64,000 nt of DNA from Sinorhizobium fredii NGR234 (GCF_000018545.1 NC_012587.1:372001-436000), one strand, 5' to 3'; shown: positions 11,701-19,178, numbered from the stretch's first letter. Notes: generated from the sequence alone by a model not told the origin. A program made the numbers and translations.

Positions 11701-12062
11701 GGAGCGGTGAAGAGAACGGCCTCCTCGCCAGGCCGGATGCGGATCATCTCCACGGTCGCGTTGAGCGGCAGCCTGCGAAAGCCGGCCGCTATGCGGATCA
11801 ACAATTGGCGACGGTCGCCGACGGCGGCAAGCTGCTCTGCGGCAGCACGCAACTGGCGCAGGGAGAGATCGGTGGCGCTCAGGGCGCCGTCGATGAAATC
11901 GTAGACCGATGCGACGCCGAACAGTCTGGCGCCTTGATCGTTTGCCCACAGGACGCGCGCCAGATCTTTCGAAAAGAGAACCGCGGCATCCCCCCGGGCA
12001 AAGTGCTCCCGCACCCGTGCATGCACGGCAATGTCGATGAAAGGATACTGTCTCGCGGGCAT
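8709..12062 (-). CDS. cbrA: PAS-domain sensor histidine kinase CbrA
   Basis: A 1117-aa hybrid-free histidine kinase resembling CbrA of S. meliloti, which acts upstream of DivK and CtrA and affects succinoglycan and cell-cycle control. The N-terminal PAS-like region is at about 25-110, followed by a long acidic alanine-rich low-complexity linker (about 225-330), further PAS segments, and the kinase core. The H-box is ARVSHEIRTPLNAIIGF with the phospho-acceptor at about H895, the N-box NILANAIRF, G1 DTGIGM and G2 GTGLGL. There is no transmembrane helix, so it is cytosolic. The ATG at 12062 follows an intergenic region with a CtrA box. Identity as CbrA comes from family features plus gene context. 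Confidence 0.82.
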   Translation of the reverse strand: MPARQYPFIDIAVHARVREHFARGDAAVLFSKDLARVLWANDQGARLFGVASVYDFIDGALSATDLSLRQLRAAAEQLAAVGDRRQLLIRIAAGFRRLPLNATVEMIRIRPGEEAVLFTAPHNGKALSAEERAAAMIAGLDGPDTHMAVLDDDGEIVARSPGFEHLGLSGDIRRTLVSAVAREKDRLIKRLVATEKGQLPAAIGKISDHPALHLLFAVETTLDTPDAEEAAAKDEPDAIAAAAAEVGTGLPSPTTLDEPAETPLREDTSEAEATTDPAATDEPTDAPSLGEEHGELALRSGDEAADLAPSAEAAEPAPEVATSDADSAAAAASGFTFTPGSRAVRFVWKIDAEGCFSEISEEFAAAVGPKSADVVGLTFSELAARYDLDPDNKVNALLHRRDTWSGKTILWPIEGTSLKVPVDLAALPTYSRSREFDGFRGFGIVRIADAVEDEKASGLSLGHIDTPRNEGMPAEAPSDDAPREPASLASDGTDTPRSEAEPPSAEDPFAGERPALRIVDIPARPPSDKVIDLDEHRPGSSGTLTRGEQAAFREIARQLGAQFSETTPPAAADEDGKRPVDAASQAEAAGDMESLSSEDATAARQEETMPGAGDEAPPAPRGGVGMSSEILDRLPVALLIHHGDELLHANPEFLRLTGYRKLEAFQQAGGLEALFAYGAESGEHEPDGTMTLVRANGPLAPVSAHLHSIQWEGRSALMLALAPAAARAADMPSAGADASAGGEARLRMEIDELRSILETATDGVVVLGQDGDIRTMNGSASALFNYDEDEMRGKPFAALFAHESQKAVIDYLQGLSGHGVASVLNDGREAIGREAGGGFLPLFMTIGRLSSSNGYCAVIRDITQWKRTEEELRNAKRSAETANAHKTEFLARVSHEIRTPLNAIIGFSDMMASEHFGPIGNPRYIEYAGDIGRSGRHVLDIVNDLLDISKIEAGEMELDFSAVDLNEAVSEAVSLVQPQANSQRVIIRTSLSGSVPEVVADGRSIKQIALNILANAIRFTPSGGQIVVSTSYETNGSVILRIRDTGIGMTRNELDQAMKPFRQVTTGGRKRGEGTGLGLPLTKAMAEANRAQFGISSAPNEGTLVEISFPSQRVLAN

Positions 12063-12169
12063 GGGCAGGCCTATTGACGGGTCTCTGGTGCCAGGCGTGG
12101 ACGCAAGAAACGTCGCCGCAGCACGTTGAATTCCTTCATGCTTGGTCCTTCGATCGGCTCCGATCCAAG

Positions 12170-12202
12170 GAACACGCGATATCGCGTTAACGTTCCATTA
12201 AT
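12170..12202 (+). promoter_or_regulatory. EcfG-type promoter overlapping a CtrA box and a 14-bp palindrome
   Basis: GGAAC (12170-12174), a 17-nt spacer and CGTT (12192-12195) match the general-stress sigma consensus GGAAC-N16/17-CGTT and point at the phasin gene. Inside the spacer is the perfect palindrome ACGCGATATCGCGT (12175-12188). Overlapping the -10 is TTAACGTTCCATTAA (12188-12202), a perfect TTAA-N7-TTAA CtrA site. The minus strand also reads as a near match (GGAAC-N17-TGTT) toward cbrA. Confidence 0.65.
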
Positions 12203-12276
12203 ACCCGGCGGCCCTGCGAGGGTCCAGCGACGGCTCCCTTTCCGCCCTGCCTTTCGCAGCGCAAGGTTAATGGAAT

Positions 12277-12309
12277 TTGTGCGCTGCACAATTTTGTTGC
12301 AACGCACAA
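12277..12309. promoter_or_regulatory. Inverted repeat upstream of the phasin gene (possible PhaR/AniA operator)
   Basis: TTGTGCG (12277-12283) and CGCACAA (12303-12309) form a perfect inverted repeat flanking CTGCACAA...TTGTTGCAA, itself partly symmetric. Phasin genes are commonly repressed by PhaR, which binds TGC/GCA-rich repeats. The assignment is inference from position and base content. Confidence 0.45.
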
Positions 12310-12381
12310 CGATATCGACTATAAGACCGTCATCACCCACCGAGGCGCCTCTGAAGAGGGCCACACCAAGGAGCGCATATC

Positions 12382-12828
12382 ATGGCTACCAAGAAGACCG
12401 AAGACGCATTCGCCCTTTCCTTTGACCCGGCCAAGTTTGCCGACAGCTTCCGCGACTTCGCCGAAAAGGGCGCCGCGCAGTCGAAGGACGCCTATGCCAA
12501 GATGAAGACCGCCGCCGAAGAGGCAACGAAGACCGTCGAAGCGACGCTCGAAAGCGCCCAGTCCGGCTCCGTCGAGCTCGGCCTCAAGGCCATCAACGCG
12601 CTGCGCACCAATGCTGAGAACTCGCTCTCGCACATGGAAGCGCTGCTCGGCGTGAAGTCGCTCTCCGAACTCGTCGAACTGCAGACCGCCTTCATCCGCA
12701 AGCAGGCTGAACTGGCTGTCGAGCAGGCCAAGACGATGCAGGAAGCCACCCGCAAGGTCGCCGAGAACGTTGCCAAGCCCGGCAAGGAAGCCGCCGAAAA
12801 GGTCGTCTCCACCTTCAAGAAGGCCTGA
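12382..12828 (+). CDS. phaP: Phasin (PHB granule-associated protein)
   Basis: A 148-aa, alanine/lysine/glutamate-rich, all-helical protein with the phasin 2 pattern (SVELGLKAINALRTNAENSLSH, then LVELQTAFIRKQAELA) and the typical lysine-rich tail ending KKA. Phasins coat polyhydroxybutyrate granules in the cytoplasm. A strong ribosome site, AAGGAG, precedes the ATG. An EcfG-type promoter lies 190 bp upstream and a probable PhaR-type inverted repeat 75 bp upstream. It stands alone as a monocistronic unit. Confidence 0.92.
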   Translation: MATKKTEDAFALSFDPAKFADSFRDFAEKGAAQSKDAYAKMKTAAEEATKTVEATLESAQSGSVELGLKAINALRTNAENSLSHMEALLGVKSLSELVELQTAFIRKQAELAVEQAKTMQEATRKVAENVAKPGKEAAEKVVSTFKKA

Positions 12829-12858
12829 TCGGTCCAGCCGCGATCGTTCAAAAATGCG

Positions 12859-12961
12859 CTGCAGCGCCGCGCGTCTAATCAGACGCACGGCGCTGTCGCA
12901 GTTTGAATTGCTGCATATTCTTGTCCTTGAATCGGCGACGATTTAGGGAAACATGCAGCAG
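12859..12961. repeat. RIME-like palindromic repeat, family B, copy 1
   Basis: About 103 bp with two palindromes. The first runs CTGCAGCGCCGCGCGTCT to the CGCTGTCGCAG arm. The second centres on the CCTTGAATCGGCGACGATTTAGGG segment and ends AACATGCAGCAG. It shares layout and much sequence with 31066-31170 and 61685-61787. It sits between phaP and tRNA-His and could serve as a transcription end for phaP. No gene is seen in the rest of this 260-bp gap. Confidence 0.75.
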
Positions 12962-13090
12962 GGACCGGGTGCTTGCCATCCGGTCTTTTTGCTTGATAAT
13001 CTGAAGTTAAGGCTTGCAAAACGGCTGAAGTGACCGTAAGTGAGCCGCCAACGCGACGATCCAAGCGATTTGGGGTCGCGCGTCCCGAGT

Positions 13091-13167
13091 GCGGTTGTAG
13101 CTCAGTTGGTTAGAGCGCAGGTTTGTGGCACCTGAGGTCGGTGGTTCGAGACCACCCAACCGTACCA
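13091..13167 (+). tRNA. tRNA-His (GTG anticodon)
   Basis: Cloverleaf with acceptor arm GCGGTTG pairing CAACCGT, D arm AGCTCAGTTGGTTAGAGC, anticodon loop TTGTGGC (anticodon GTG, 13124 region), T arm GGTGGTTCGAGACCACC and an encoded CCA. Position 1 is G, 72 is U and 73 is A; the usual bacterial G-1:C73 pair is absent. This variant is known from an alphaproteobacterial clade with an unusual histidyl-tRNA synthetase. Confidence 0.95.
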
Positions 13168-13184
13168 TTTCTCTTATCACACAC

Positions 13185-14066
13185 TCACACAAAAATCTGA
13201 TGCTCAGCCGTCAGCAGTTCCTGCAGGAATGAGACGACCGTGCGCACGCGCACCAGTTCGCGGGCGCTTTCGTGATAGGTGGTCCAGTAGGCGCGGCGGA
13301 TCGTCGTGTCGGGCAACAGCCGCGTCAGCTCCGGATAGTGCCGGGCGATGTAGTTGTGCAGGATGCCGACGCCGGCGCTGGAGCGGACCGCCTCGGTCTG
13401 ACCGGTGGCGCTGGAGATCTCGAAGGAAGCGTCCCAGCTGCGCATGATCTCGGCTGAGAAATTGAGCGAGGGCGTAAAGATCAGGTCTTCCACATAACCG
13501 ATGCGGCGATGGTTCTTGAGATCGTCGATCGTCCGCGGCGTGCCGTAGCGGGCAAGATAATCCGCCGATGCGTAGAGCCCCAGTGTATAGTCGGTCAGCT
13601 TGGACGAAACGAGCCGCCCCTGTTCGGGCCGCTCGATGGTGATGGCGATGTCGGCCTCGCGCTGCGACAGCGAGAAGGAGCGTGGAACCGGAACGAGCTG
13701 CAGCTTGAGCTCCGGATGTCGCGCCGTCAACCGCCCGAGCCGCGGCGCCAGGAAGGAGACGCCGAAGCCGTCCGGGGCGCCGATGCGCACCGTGCCGGCG
13801 ATTGCCGTGTCGATCCGCCCGATCTGCGATTGGGCGGCGAGCATTTCGGTTTCCATGCGCTCGGCGGCGGAAAGGAAGATCTCGCCTTCGGCCGTCAGTT
13901 CGCAGCCGTTCGGGCGCCTGACGAGAAGCCGCGTCTTCAGCGTCTCCTCGAGCGCGGTGACGCGCCGGCTCAGCGTCGCGTGATTGATGCCGAGCCTCTT
14001 CGAGGCGGCGAGGATCTGGCCCGTCCGTGCCACTGCGAGAAACACCCTGACGTCGTCCCAGTCCAT
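13185..14066 (-). CDS. LysR-family regulator, probably of mmsA
   Basis: A 293-aa LysR-type regulator with an N-terminal winged helix-turn-helix (about residues 1-60, GQILAASKRLGINHATLSRRV) and a C-terminal substrate-binding domain. It is divergent from mmsA with 131 bp between the starts, the classic layout in which a LysR protein controls its neighbour and itself. AT-rich dyads such as TTGCACAACGGTTGC lie in that gap. It ends 17 bp from tRNA-His. The effector is unknown; a valine/propanal-type semialdehyde or inositol-pathway intermediate is plausible. Confidence 0.85.
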   Translation of the reverse strand: MDWDDVRVFLAVARTGQILAASKRLGINHATLSRRVTALEETLKTRLLVRRPNGCELTAEGEIFLSAAERMETEMLAAQSQIGRIDTAIAGTVRIGAPDGFGVSFLAPRLGRLTARHPELKLQLVPVPRSFSLSQREADIAITIERPEQGRLVSSKLTDYTLGLYASADYLARYGTPRTIDDLKNHRRIGYVEDLIFTPSLNFSAEIMRSWDASFEISSATGQTEAVRSSAGVGILHNYIARHYPELTRLLPDTTIRRAYWTTYHESARELVRVRTVVSFLQELLTAEHQIFV

Positions 14067-14197
14067 GTAATCGCTCCAATGGGCTATAATTTTTGCACAA
14101 CGGTTGCTGAATATCGGAAATTGATTTGTTGAAATCGTAGTGCGATCATGCGCCCAAGATCAAGACCAGCCAAATTCAAAGACCAGGAGGAAGACCC

Positions 14198-15694
14198 ATG
14201 TATGAAGTAGGACATTTCATCGACGGCAAGCGCGTCGCCGGCAAGAGCGGCCGCGTCAGCAACATCTTCAACCCGGCAACGGGGGAAGTTCAGGGCACCG
14301 TGGCGCTCGCCAGCGACGCGGAACTTGCCGCCGCCGTCGAGAGCGCCAAGGCCGCGCAGGTCAAGTGGGCCGCCACCAATCCGCAGCGTCGCGCCCGCGT
14401 TTTCATCAAGTTCGTCCAACTGCTGAACGACAACATGAACGAACTGGCCGAGACGCTGTCGCGCGAGCACGGCAAGACCATCGACGACGCCAAGGGCGAT
14501 ATCGTCCGAGGCCTTGAAGTCTGCGAATTCGTCATCGGCATTCCGCACCTGCAGAAGAGCGAGTTCACCGAAGGCGCCGGCCCGGGCATCGACATGTACT
14601 CGATCCGCCAGCCGGTCGGTGTCGGCGCCGGCATTACCCCGTTCAACTTCCCGGGGATGATCCCGATGTGGATGTTCGCGCCGGCAATCGCCTGCGGCAA
14701 CGCCTTCATCCTGAAGCCGTCCGAACGCGATCCGTCCGTGCCGGTCCGTCTCGCCGAACTGATGATCGAAGCCGGCCTGCCGGCCGGTGTCTTGAACGTC
14801 GTCAACGGCGACAAGGGCGCGGTCGACGCGATCCTGACGCATCCCGACATCGCCGCCGTCTCCTTCGTCGGCTCGACCCCGATCGCCCGCTACGTTTACG
14901 GCACCGCGGCAATGAACGGCAAGCGCGCCCAGTGCTTCGGCGGCGCGAAGAACCACATGATCATCATGCCCGATGCCGATCTCGACCAGGCCGCCAACGC
15001 CCTGATCGGCGCCGGCTACGGCTCGGCCGGTGAGCGCTGCATGGCGATTTCGGTCGCCGTTCCGGTCGGCGAGGAAACCGCCAACCGTCTCATCGACAAG
15101 CTGACGCCGATGGTCGAGAGCCTGCGCATCGGTCCCTATACGGACGAAAAGGCCGACATGGGCCCGGTCGTCACGAAGGAAGCCGAGCAGCGCATCCGGA
15201 GCCTGATCGACAGCGGCATCGAGCAGGGCGCCAAGCTCGTCGTCGACGGCCGCGATTTCAAGCTGCAGGGCTATGAGGATGGCCATTTCATCGGCGGCTG
15301 CCTGTTCGACCACGTGACGCCCGACATGGACATCTACAAGACCGAGATCTTCGGACCGGTTCTCTCGGTCGTGCGCGCCAAGAACTACGAGGATGCCCTG
15401 TCGCTGCCGATGAAGCACGAATATGGCAACGGCGTCGCGATCTATACCCGCGACGGCGACGCTGCGCGCGACTTCGCCTCCCGCATCAACATCGGCATGG
15501 TCGGCGTCAACGTTCCGATCCCGGTTCCGCTCGCCTATCACTCCTTCGGCGGCTGGAAGTCCTCGTCCTTCGGCGATCTCAACCAGCACGGTCCGGACTC
15601 GATCAAGTTCTGGACCCGGACCAAGACCATCACCGAACGTTGGCCCTCCGGCATCAAGGATGGCGCGGAGTTCTCGATCCCGACGATGCGCTAA
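14198..15694 (+). CDS. mmsA: Methylmalonate-semialdehyde dehydrogenase (CoA-acylating)
   Basis: NAD- and CoA-dependent oxidation of methylmalonate or malonate semialdehyde to propionyl- or acetyl-CoA, used in valine and myo-inositol breakdown. 498 aa, the usual length. Features seen: ITPFNFPGMIP nucleotide-binding segment, FVGSTPIARY, the catalytic cysteine at about residue 281 in GERCMAISV, and the conserved TKTITERWP C-terminal pattern. The SD AGGAGG lies 8 bp before the ATG. A terminator follows 25 bp after the stop. No inositol genes are adjacent in the window, so mmsA versus iolA is not settled by context. Confidence 0.93.
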   Translation: MYEVGHFIDGKRVAGKSGRVSNIFNPATGEVQGTVALASDAELAAAVESAKAAQVKWAATNPQRRARVFIKFVQLLNDNMNELAETLSREHGKTIDDAKGDIVRGLEVCEFVIGIPHLQKSEFTEGAGPGIDMYSIRQPVGVGAGITPFNFPGMIPMWMFAPAIACGNAFILKPSERDPSVPVRLAELMIEAGLPAGVLNVVNGDKGAVDAILTHPDIAAVSFVGSTPIARYVYGTAAMNGKRAQCFGGAKNHMIIMPDADLDQAANALIGAGYGSAGERCMAISVAVPVGEETANRLIDKLTPMVESLRIGPYTDEKADMGPVVTKEAEQRIRSLIDSGIEQGAKLVVDGRDFKLQGYEDGHFIGGCLFDHVTPDMDIYKTEIFGPVLSVVRAKNYEDALSLPMKHEYGNGVAIYTRDGDAARDFASRINIGMVGVNVPIPVPLAYHSFGGWKSSSFGDLNQHGPDSIKFWTRTKTITERWPSGIKDGAEFSIPTMR

Positions 15695-15718
15695 AGAAGA
15701 GAAAATCCTCCCCCATTC

Positions 15719-15744
15719 GAGCCTCCTTCGGGAGGCTCTTTTTT
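15719..15744 (+). terminator. Rho-independent terminator of mmsA
   Basis: Stem GAGCCTCC / GGAGGCTC with a TTCG tetraloop followed by six T residues. The IS200-type element begins only about 10-15 bp further on, so insertion left the mmsA terminator intact. Confidence 0.92.
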
Positions 15745-15749
15745 GTAAG

Positions 15750-16365
15750 CAAAATAAACCTCCACCTCCGGTGGAGGACTGGACGCGTTCTACATTGTGA
15801 TTGAGAGACCTCCGTGCTTGGACCGCTAGGCTGGCCGAGACATAGAACGGAGGTTTTATGGATGAACGATCGCAATCACACGCGACGTGGGACTGCAAAT
15901 ACCATGTGGTCTTTTCAAGTAAATACCGAACGAAACGTCTTTACGGTGACTTGCGCCGTGAATTGGGTGACCTTTTGCATCGGCTTGCTCTGCAAAAGGA
16001 TTGCCGGATCGAGGAAGGGCACCTTATGCCCGACCATGTGCATATGCTGATCTCGATCCCGCCGAAGTACTCGGTGTCGCACATTGTGGGCTTCCTGAAG
16101 GGCAAGACAGCCCTTTACGTGGCCAACAAATATGCCCGCAAGCGGCGCTACAAAGGCTATCACTTTTGGGCGCGTGGGTACTTCGTCTCAACGGCTGGCT
16201 ATGATGAGCAGGTCGTCAGACGCTATATCCGTAATCAAGAAAAGGCCGACAAAGCTTCCGACTTTGCCGACCTCTTTAACCGTAGCTACTAACTTATAGC
16301 AAAACCGCTTCTAGCGGTTCAAGCGCAGCGTTTCAAACCTCCACCTCTGGTGGAGGTCGTGACTT
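15750..16365 (+). mobile_element. IS200/IS605-family insertion sequence
   Basis: A single-gene element with no terminal inverted repeats. Subterminal hairpins occur at both ends: CCTCCACC-TCC-GGTGGAGG at 15759-15777 and CCTCCACC-TCT-GGTGGAGG at 16338-16356. A third hairpin, AACCGCT-TCT-AGCGGTT, lies at 16303-16319. This is the organisation of Y1-transposase elements, whose TnpA binds such hairpins on single-stranded DNA. The outer borders are approximate because the cleavage sites cannot be read directly. No tnpB is present. Confidence 0.8.
15858..16292 (+). CDS. tnpA: IS200-type Y1 transposase TnpA
   Basis: A 144-aa single-strand transposase of the HUH superfamily. The metal-binding HUH pair is H60-V-H62 in MPDHVHMLISIP and the catalytic tyrosine is Y123 in RRYIRNQE. 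Length and the N-terminal CKYHVVFSSKYR pattern are standard for IS200-type TnpA, and the gene looks intact. The ATG follows GGAGGT. Base composition is lower in GC than in neighbouring genes, consistent with a mobile origin. Confidence 0.93.
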   Translation: MDERSQSHATWDCKYHVVFSSKYRTKRLYGDLRRELGDLLHRLALQKDCRIEEGHLMPDHVHMLISIPPKYSVSHIVGFLKGKTALYVANKYARKRRYKGYHFWARGYFVSTAGYDEQVVRRYIRNQEKADKASDFADLFNRSY

Positions 16366-16517
16366 GTTGCATTCATCTCATGGATGCAACTAACGTCGGG
16401 CTTGACGGGTGTGGTCGCCGCGCGATTCGCGCATCGGTCGAGTTCGCTGCTGTTGACCAGGTCGGGGGTGATGCGGTTGGCCAGGCAGCTTTGACTTTTT
16501 GATGAGGGGACAGTTTC

Positions 16518-17633
16518 ATGGTTTTGGCTGAACCATTCCCGGCACAGATCGGGCAGGGCAGTTTCGGGCGCTCGGCGCAGGGGGATTACCAGCGCCTCTC
16601 GTTTACCGGCAGCGGCAAAGAATACTTCGGGATCTGGATCGTCAATATCCTGCTGACGATCGTCACGCTCGGCATCTATTCGGCCTGGGCAAAGGTTCGC
16701 CGCAATCGCTATTTCTACGGCAATACAGTGCTGCTCGGCCGCGGCTTCGAGTATCACGCCAGGGGCGGGCAGATTCTGATCGGCCGTCTGATCGTCTTCG
16801 CCTATCTGGTCGTCTACAACATCCTGCTGACCTTCGTGCCGCTCGCCGGCATTGCACTGCTTTTGCTGCTCCTTTGCTTCGTTCCCTGGCTTGTCGCCCG
16901 CGGCTTGCGCTTTAGCGCCCGGGTGACCAGCTACCGCAATGTCCGCTTCGATTTCGTCGGTCGCGCCGGCGGTGCCTTTCTCGCCTTCATCGTCGGGCCG
17001 GTCATCGCGGCGCTGACGCTTGGCATCCTGGCGCCGCTCGCCAGCCGCTGGACCTATCGCTATATAGGCAACAACCTGCGCTACGGGCAGAAGGCCTTTT
17101 CGACCGATCCCTCCATCGGCACGATCTACAAATCCTGGGCGATCTCGGCGGCGATCATCATTCTCGGTCTGCTGATCGTCGGCTTCTTCGCCTTCCTCAA
17201 CTTTGCGGTTTTTGTGACGGCGATCGAGAGCCCCGATCTCATTCCCGCCGAGATGCAGGTGTCGATCGTCGTGCTCGTGGTGCTCGGCTACTTCCTGTTT
17301 TTCGCGATCTTCGGGGTCGCGGCGCTCGTCTACCGCGCCGGCGTGCGCAACGTCGCCTGGTCCGCCGCCACTTTCGACGGCAAGCACCGGCTCCTGAGCG
17401 ATCTCTCGCGCCTGCGCTACACCTGGATTGCCATCTCGAACGTCGTCGTCACCCTTGTTACACTCGGTTTGATGCGGCCGTGGGCCGCCGTCCGGATGGC
17501 GCGCTACGTCAATGAACAAACCGGCGTCCGGTTCGACGGCAATGTCGGCGAGATTTTCTCCGCCATCGCCCAGGAAGGTTCGGCGGTCGGTTCCGAATTC
17601 ATGGATATCGAAGGCTTCGACTTTGGCTTCTGA
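16518..17633 (+). CDS. DUF898 (YjgN-like) polytopic membrane protein
   Basis: A 371-aa integral inner-membrane protein of the DUF898 family, function unknown. About eight hydrophobic helices are visible, with the repeated family signature ILLTIVTLGIYSAWAKVRRNRYFYGNT near residues 50-75 and a related VVVTLVTLGLMRPWAAVRMARY near the C-terminus, which suggests an internal duplication. The ATG follows GAGGGG. The stop overlaps the start of the M48 peptidase gene, implying co-translation. The pair may act together in membrane-protein turnover, but that is inference. Confidence 0.85.
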   Translation: MVLAEPFPAQIGQGSFGRSAQGDYQRLSFTGSGKEYFGIWIVNILLTIVTLGIYSAWAKVRRNRYFYGNTVLLGRGFEYHARGGQILIGRLIVFAYLVVYNILLTFVPLAGIALLLLLLCFVPWLVARGLRFSARVTSYRNVRFDFVGRAGGAFLAFIVGPVIAALTLGILAPLASRWTYRYIGNNLRYGQKAFSTDPSIGTIYKSWAISAAIIILGLLIVGFFAFLNFAVFVTAIESPDLIPAEMQVSIVVLVVLGYFLFFAIFGVAALVYRAGVRNVAWSAATFDGKHRLLSDLSRLRYTWIAISNVVVTLVTLGLMRPWAAVRMARYVNEQTGVRFDGNVGEIFSAIAQEGSAVGSEFMDIEGFDFGF

Positions 17634-18678
17634 TCATCCAGCCATTGCCGTCGGCGAGTGGCACCCGGCAGGATCGAGCCGCTCGGTGCTCAGCGGCCTG
17701 GTGGAGGTCGGAGATCGCCTGATCGTGCGGGACGAGACGGGCGCGGACCTCGCCGGCGGGCGCCTTTCCCTGGTCGAGATTTCCGCGCGGGTCGGCCGTA
17801 TCCCGCGCCGGATTAGCTTTCCGGACGGCTCTCTCTTCGAGACCAATGACAATGAGGCGATGGACCGGTTTCTGGCGGAAAAAGGCCGGGCGGGGGCTGG
17901 GATCGTCCACCGGCTGGAGCGGTTCCACCCACGGCTGATTGCCTTCGTTGCCGCAACGATCCTGCTCGGCGTGCTGATCTACCGTTATGCGTTGCCGGCT
18001 CTCGTGGAAGTTGCGATTGCCGTCACGCCGCCGATTGTGCCCCGCATGATGTCGGCGAGCACGCTCGAAACCATGGACCGGACGCTGCTTGGCGAATCGA
18101 AGCTGGACGAGGCGCGGCGCGGCAAGATTGTCGATGGTTTCCGGCGCATCGCGGCGGTTTCGGCCGCGGGTGAGGCGGCCTATACGCTGAACTTCCGTGA
18201 AGGCGGACCAATGGGCCCCAACGCCTTCGCGTTGCCCGACGGCACCCTGATCCTGACGGACGAACTCGTTGAGCTCGCCGGCGACGACAGCGAGATGATC
18301 GTCGGCGTGCTGGCGCATGAGATCGGCCATGTCCAGCATAAGCACAGTCTGCGGCAGATCTATCGCGCCGCCGGGGTCGCCGCGCTCATCATGCTGATCG
18401 CCGGCGACATCGGCTCCGGGGCCGAGGACGTGCTGGTGGAAGGGGGCGGCTTGCTGGCGCTCTCCTATTCGCGCTCCGCGGAAGCAGAGGCGGATCGCCA
18501 TTCCGTCGAGCTGATGATGAAGGCGGGCCTCGATCCGGCCGCAATCGCCCGGTTCTTCGAGCTGTTGGAGACGAAGCTCGACGATCACTCGGACACGAGC
18601 ATCTTCTCCACCCATCCGGGTACGCCGGAGAGACGCAAGGCAATCACCGATCTGATTGCCGAATTGCGGAAGAACTAG
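17623..18678 (+). CDS. M48-family zinc metalloprotease, membrane-anchored
   Basis: A 351-aa protein with an N-terminal soluble domain of about 100 residues, one membrane helix (about 105-128) and a C-terminal M48 peptidase domain. The zinc motif is HEIGH at 232-236, and the third ligand region is SYSRSAEAEADRHSVELM. A TTG start at 17623 is chosen: it lies 9 bp inside the end of the DUF898 gene, is preceded by GAAGG, and gives MASDHPAIAVGEWHPAG. A longer in-frame ATG at 17512 would overlap the neighbour by over 100 bp with unlikely sequence. The gene converges on the thioesterase gene with a 4-bp overlap. Confidence 0.82.
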   Translation: MASDHPAIAVGEWHPAGSSRSVLSGLVEVGDRLIVRDETGADLAGGRLSLVEISARVGRIPRRISFPDGSLFETNDNEAMDRFLAEKGRAGAGIVHRLERFHPRLIAFVAATILLGVLIYRYALPALVEVAIAVTPPIVPRMMSASTLETMDRTLLGESKLDEARRGKIVDGFRRIAAVSAAGEAAYTLNFREGGPMGPNAFALPDGTLILTDELVELAGDDSEMIVGVLAHEIGHVQHKHSLRQIYRAAGVAALIMLIAGDIGSGAEDVLVEGGGLLALSYSRSAEAEADRHSVELMMKAGLDPAAIARFFELLETKLDDHSDTSIFSTHPGTPERRKAITDLIAELRKN

Positions 18679-19178
18679 TCGTGGCTGGAAGCGGCCGTCG
18701 AGCCTGCCGCCCGGAAACGTTCTTCGAACTCCCGGCGCAGCTCCCGCCTGACCTCGGCGGCGCGGTAACGGCGTTCCCTGACACCGGGCTCCGGCCGGTA
18801 GGGCGGCACGCTCGTCGGCCGTCCTTCCGCATCGACGGCGACCATGGTGAAGTAGCAGGAGTTCGTGTGCCTGCGCTCGCCGCTGCGGATGTTCTCGGCT
18901 TCGACCCGGATGCCGACCTCCATCGACGTCCGGCCGGCAAAGTTGATGGAAGCCCGAAAATGCACCAACTCGCCGACATGGATCGGCTGGCGGAAAACGA
19001 CCTGGTCGACGGACAGCGTCACCGCATATTGCTTCGAGTAGCGCGAGGCGCAGGAGAAGGCGACCCGGTCGAGGAGGTTGAGAAGCGCGCCGCCATGCAC
19101 CTTGCCGCTGAAGTTCGCCATGTCGGGTGTCATCAGCACGACCATCTCGAGCTGGCTCTTGTCATTCGTCTCTTCCAT
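18675..19178 (-). CDS. Acyl-CoA thioesterase (hotdog fold, YciA/BACH-like)
   Basis: A 167-aa hotdog-fold thioesterase that would hydrolyse acyl-CoA to free acid and CoA in the cytoplasm. The pattern MTPDMANFSGKVHGGALLNLLDRVAF holds the expected active-site region (N and G-H-G-G-loop), and LSVDQVVFRQPIHVGELV is the family beta strand pair. The C-terminal 40 residues are charged and probably helical. It overlaps the M48 gene by 4 bp tail to tail. Substrate chain length cannot be read from sequence. Confidence 0.88.
   Translation of the reverse strand: MEETNDKSQLEMVVLMTPDMANFSGKVHGGALLNLLDRVAFSCASRYSKQYAVTLSVDQVVFRQPIHVGELVHFRASINFAGRTSMEVGIRVEAENIRSGERRHTNSCYFTMVAVDAEGRPTSVPPYRPEPGVRERRYRAAEVRRELRREFEERFRAAGSTAASSHD

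Noticed and set aside
14084..15898. A 604-codon minus-strand frame over mmsA
   Set aside because: Antisense shadow of the dehydrogenase; sequence is Val/Asp/Arg-rich without family features.
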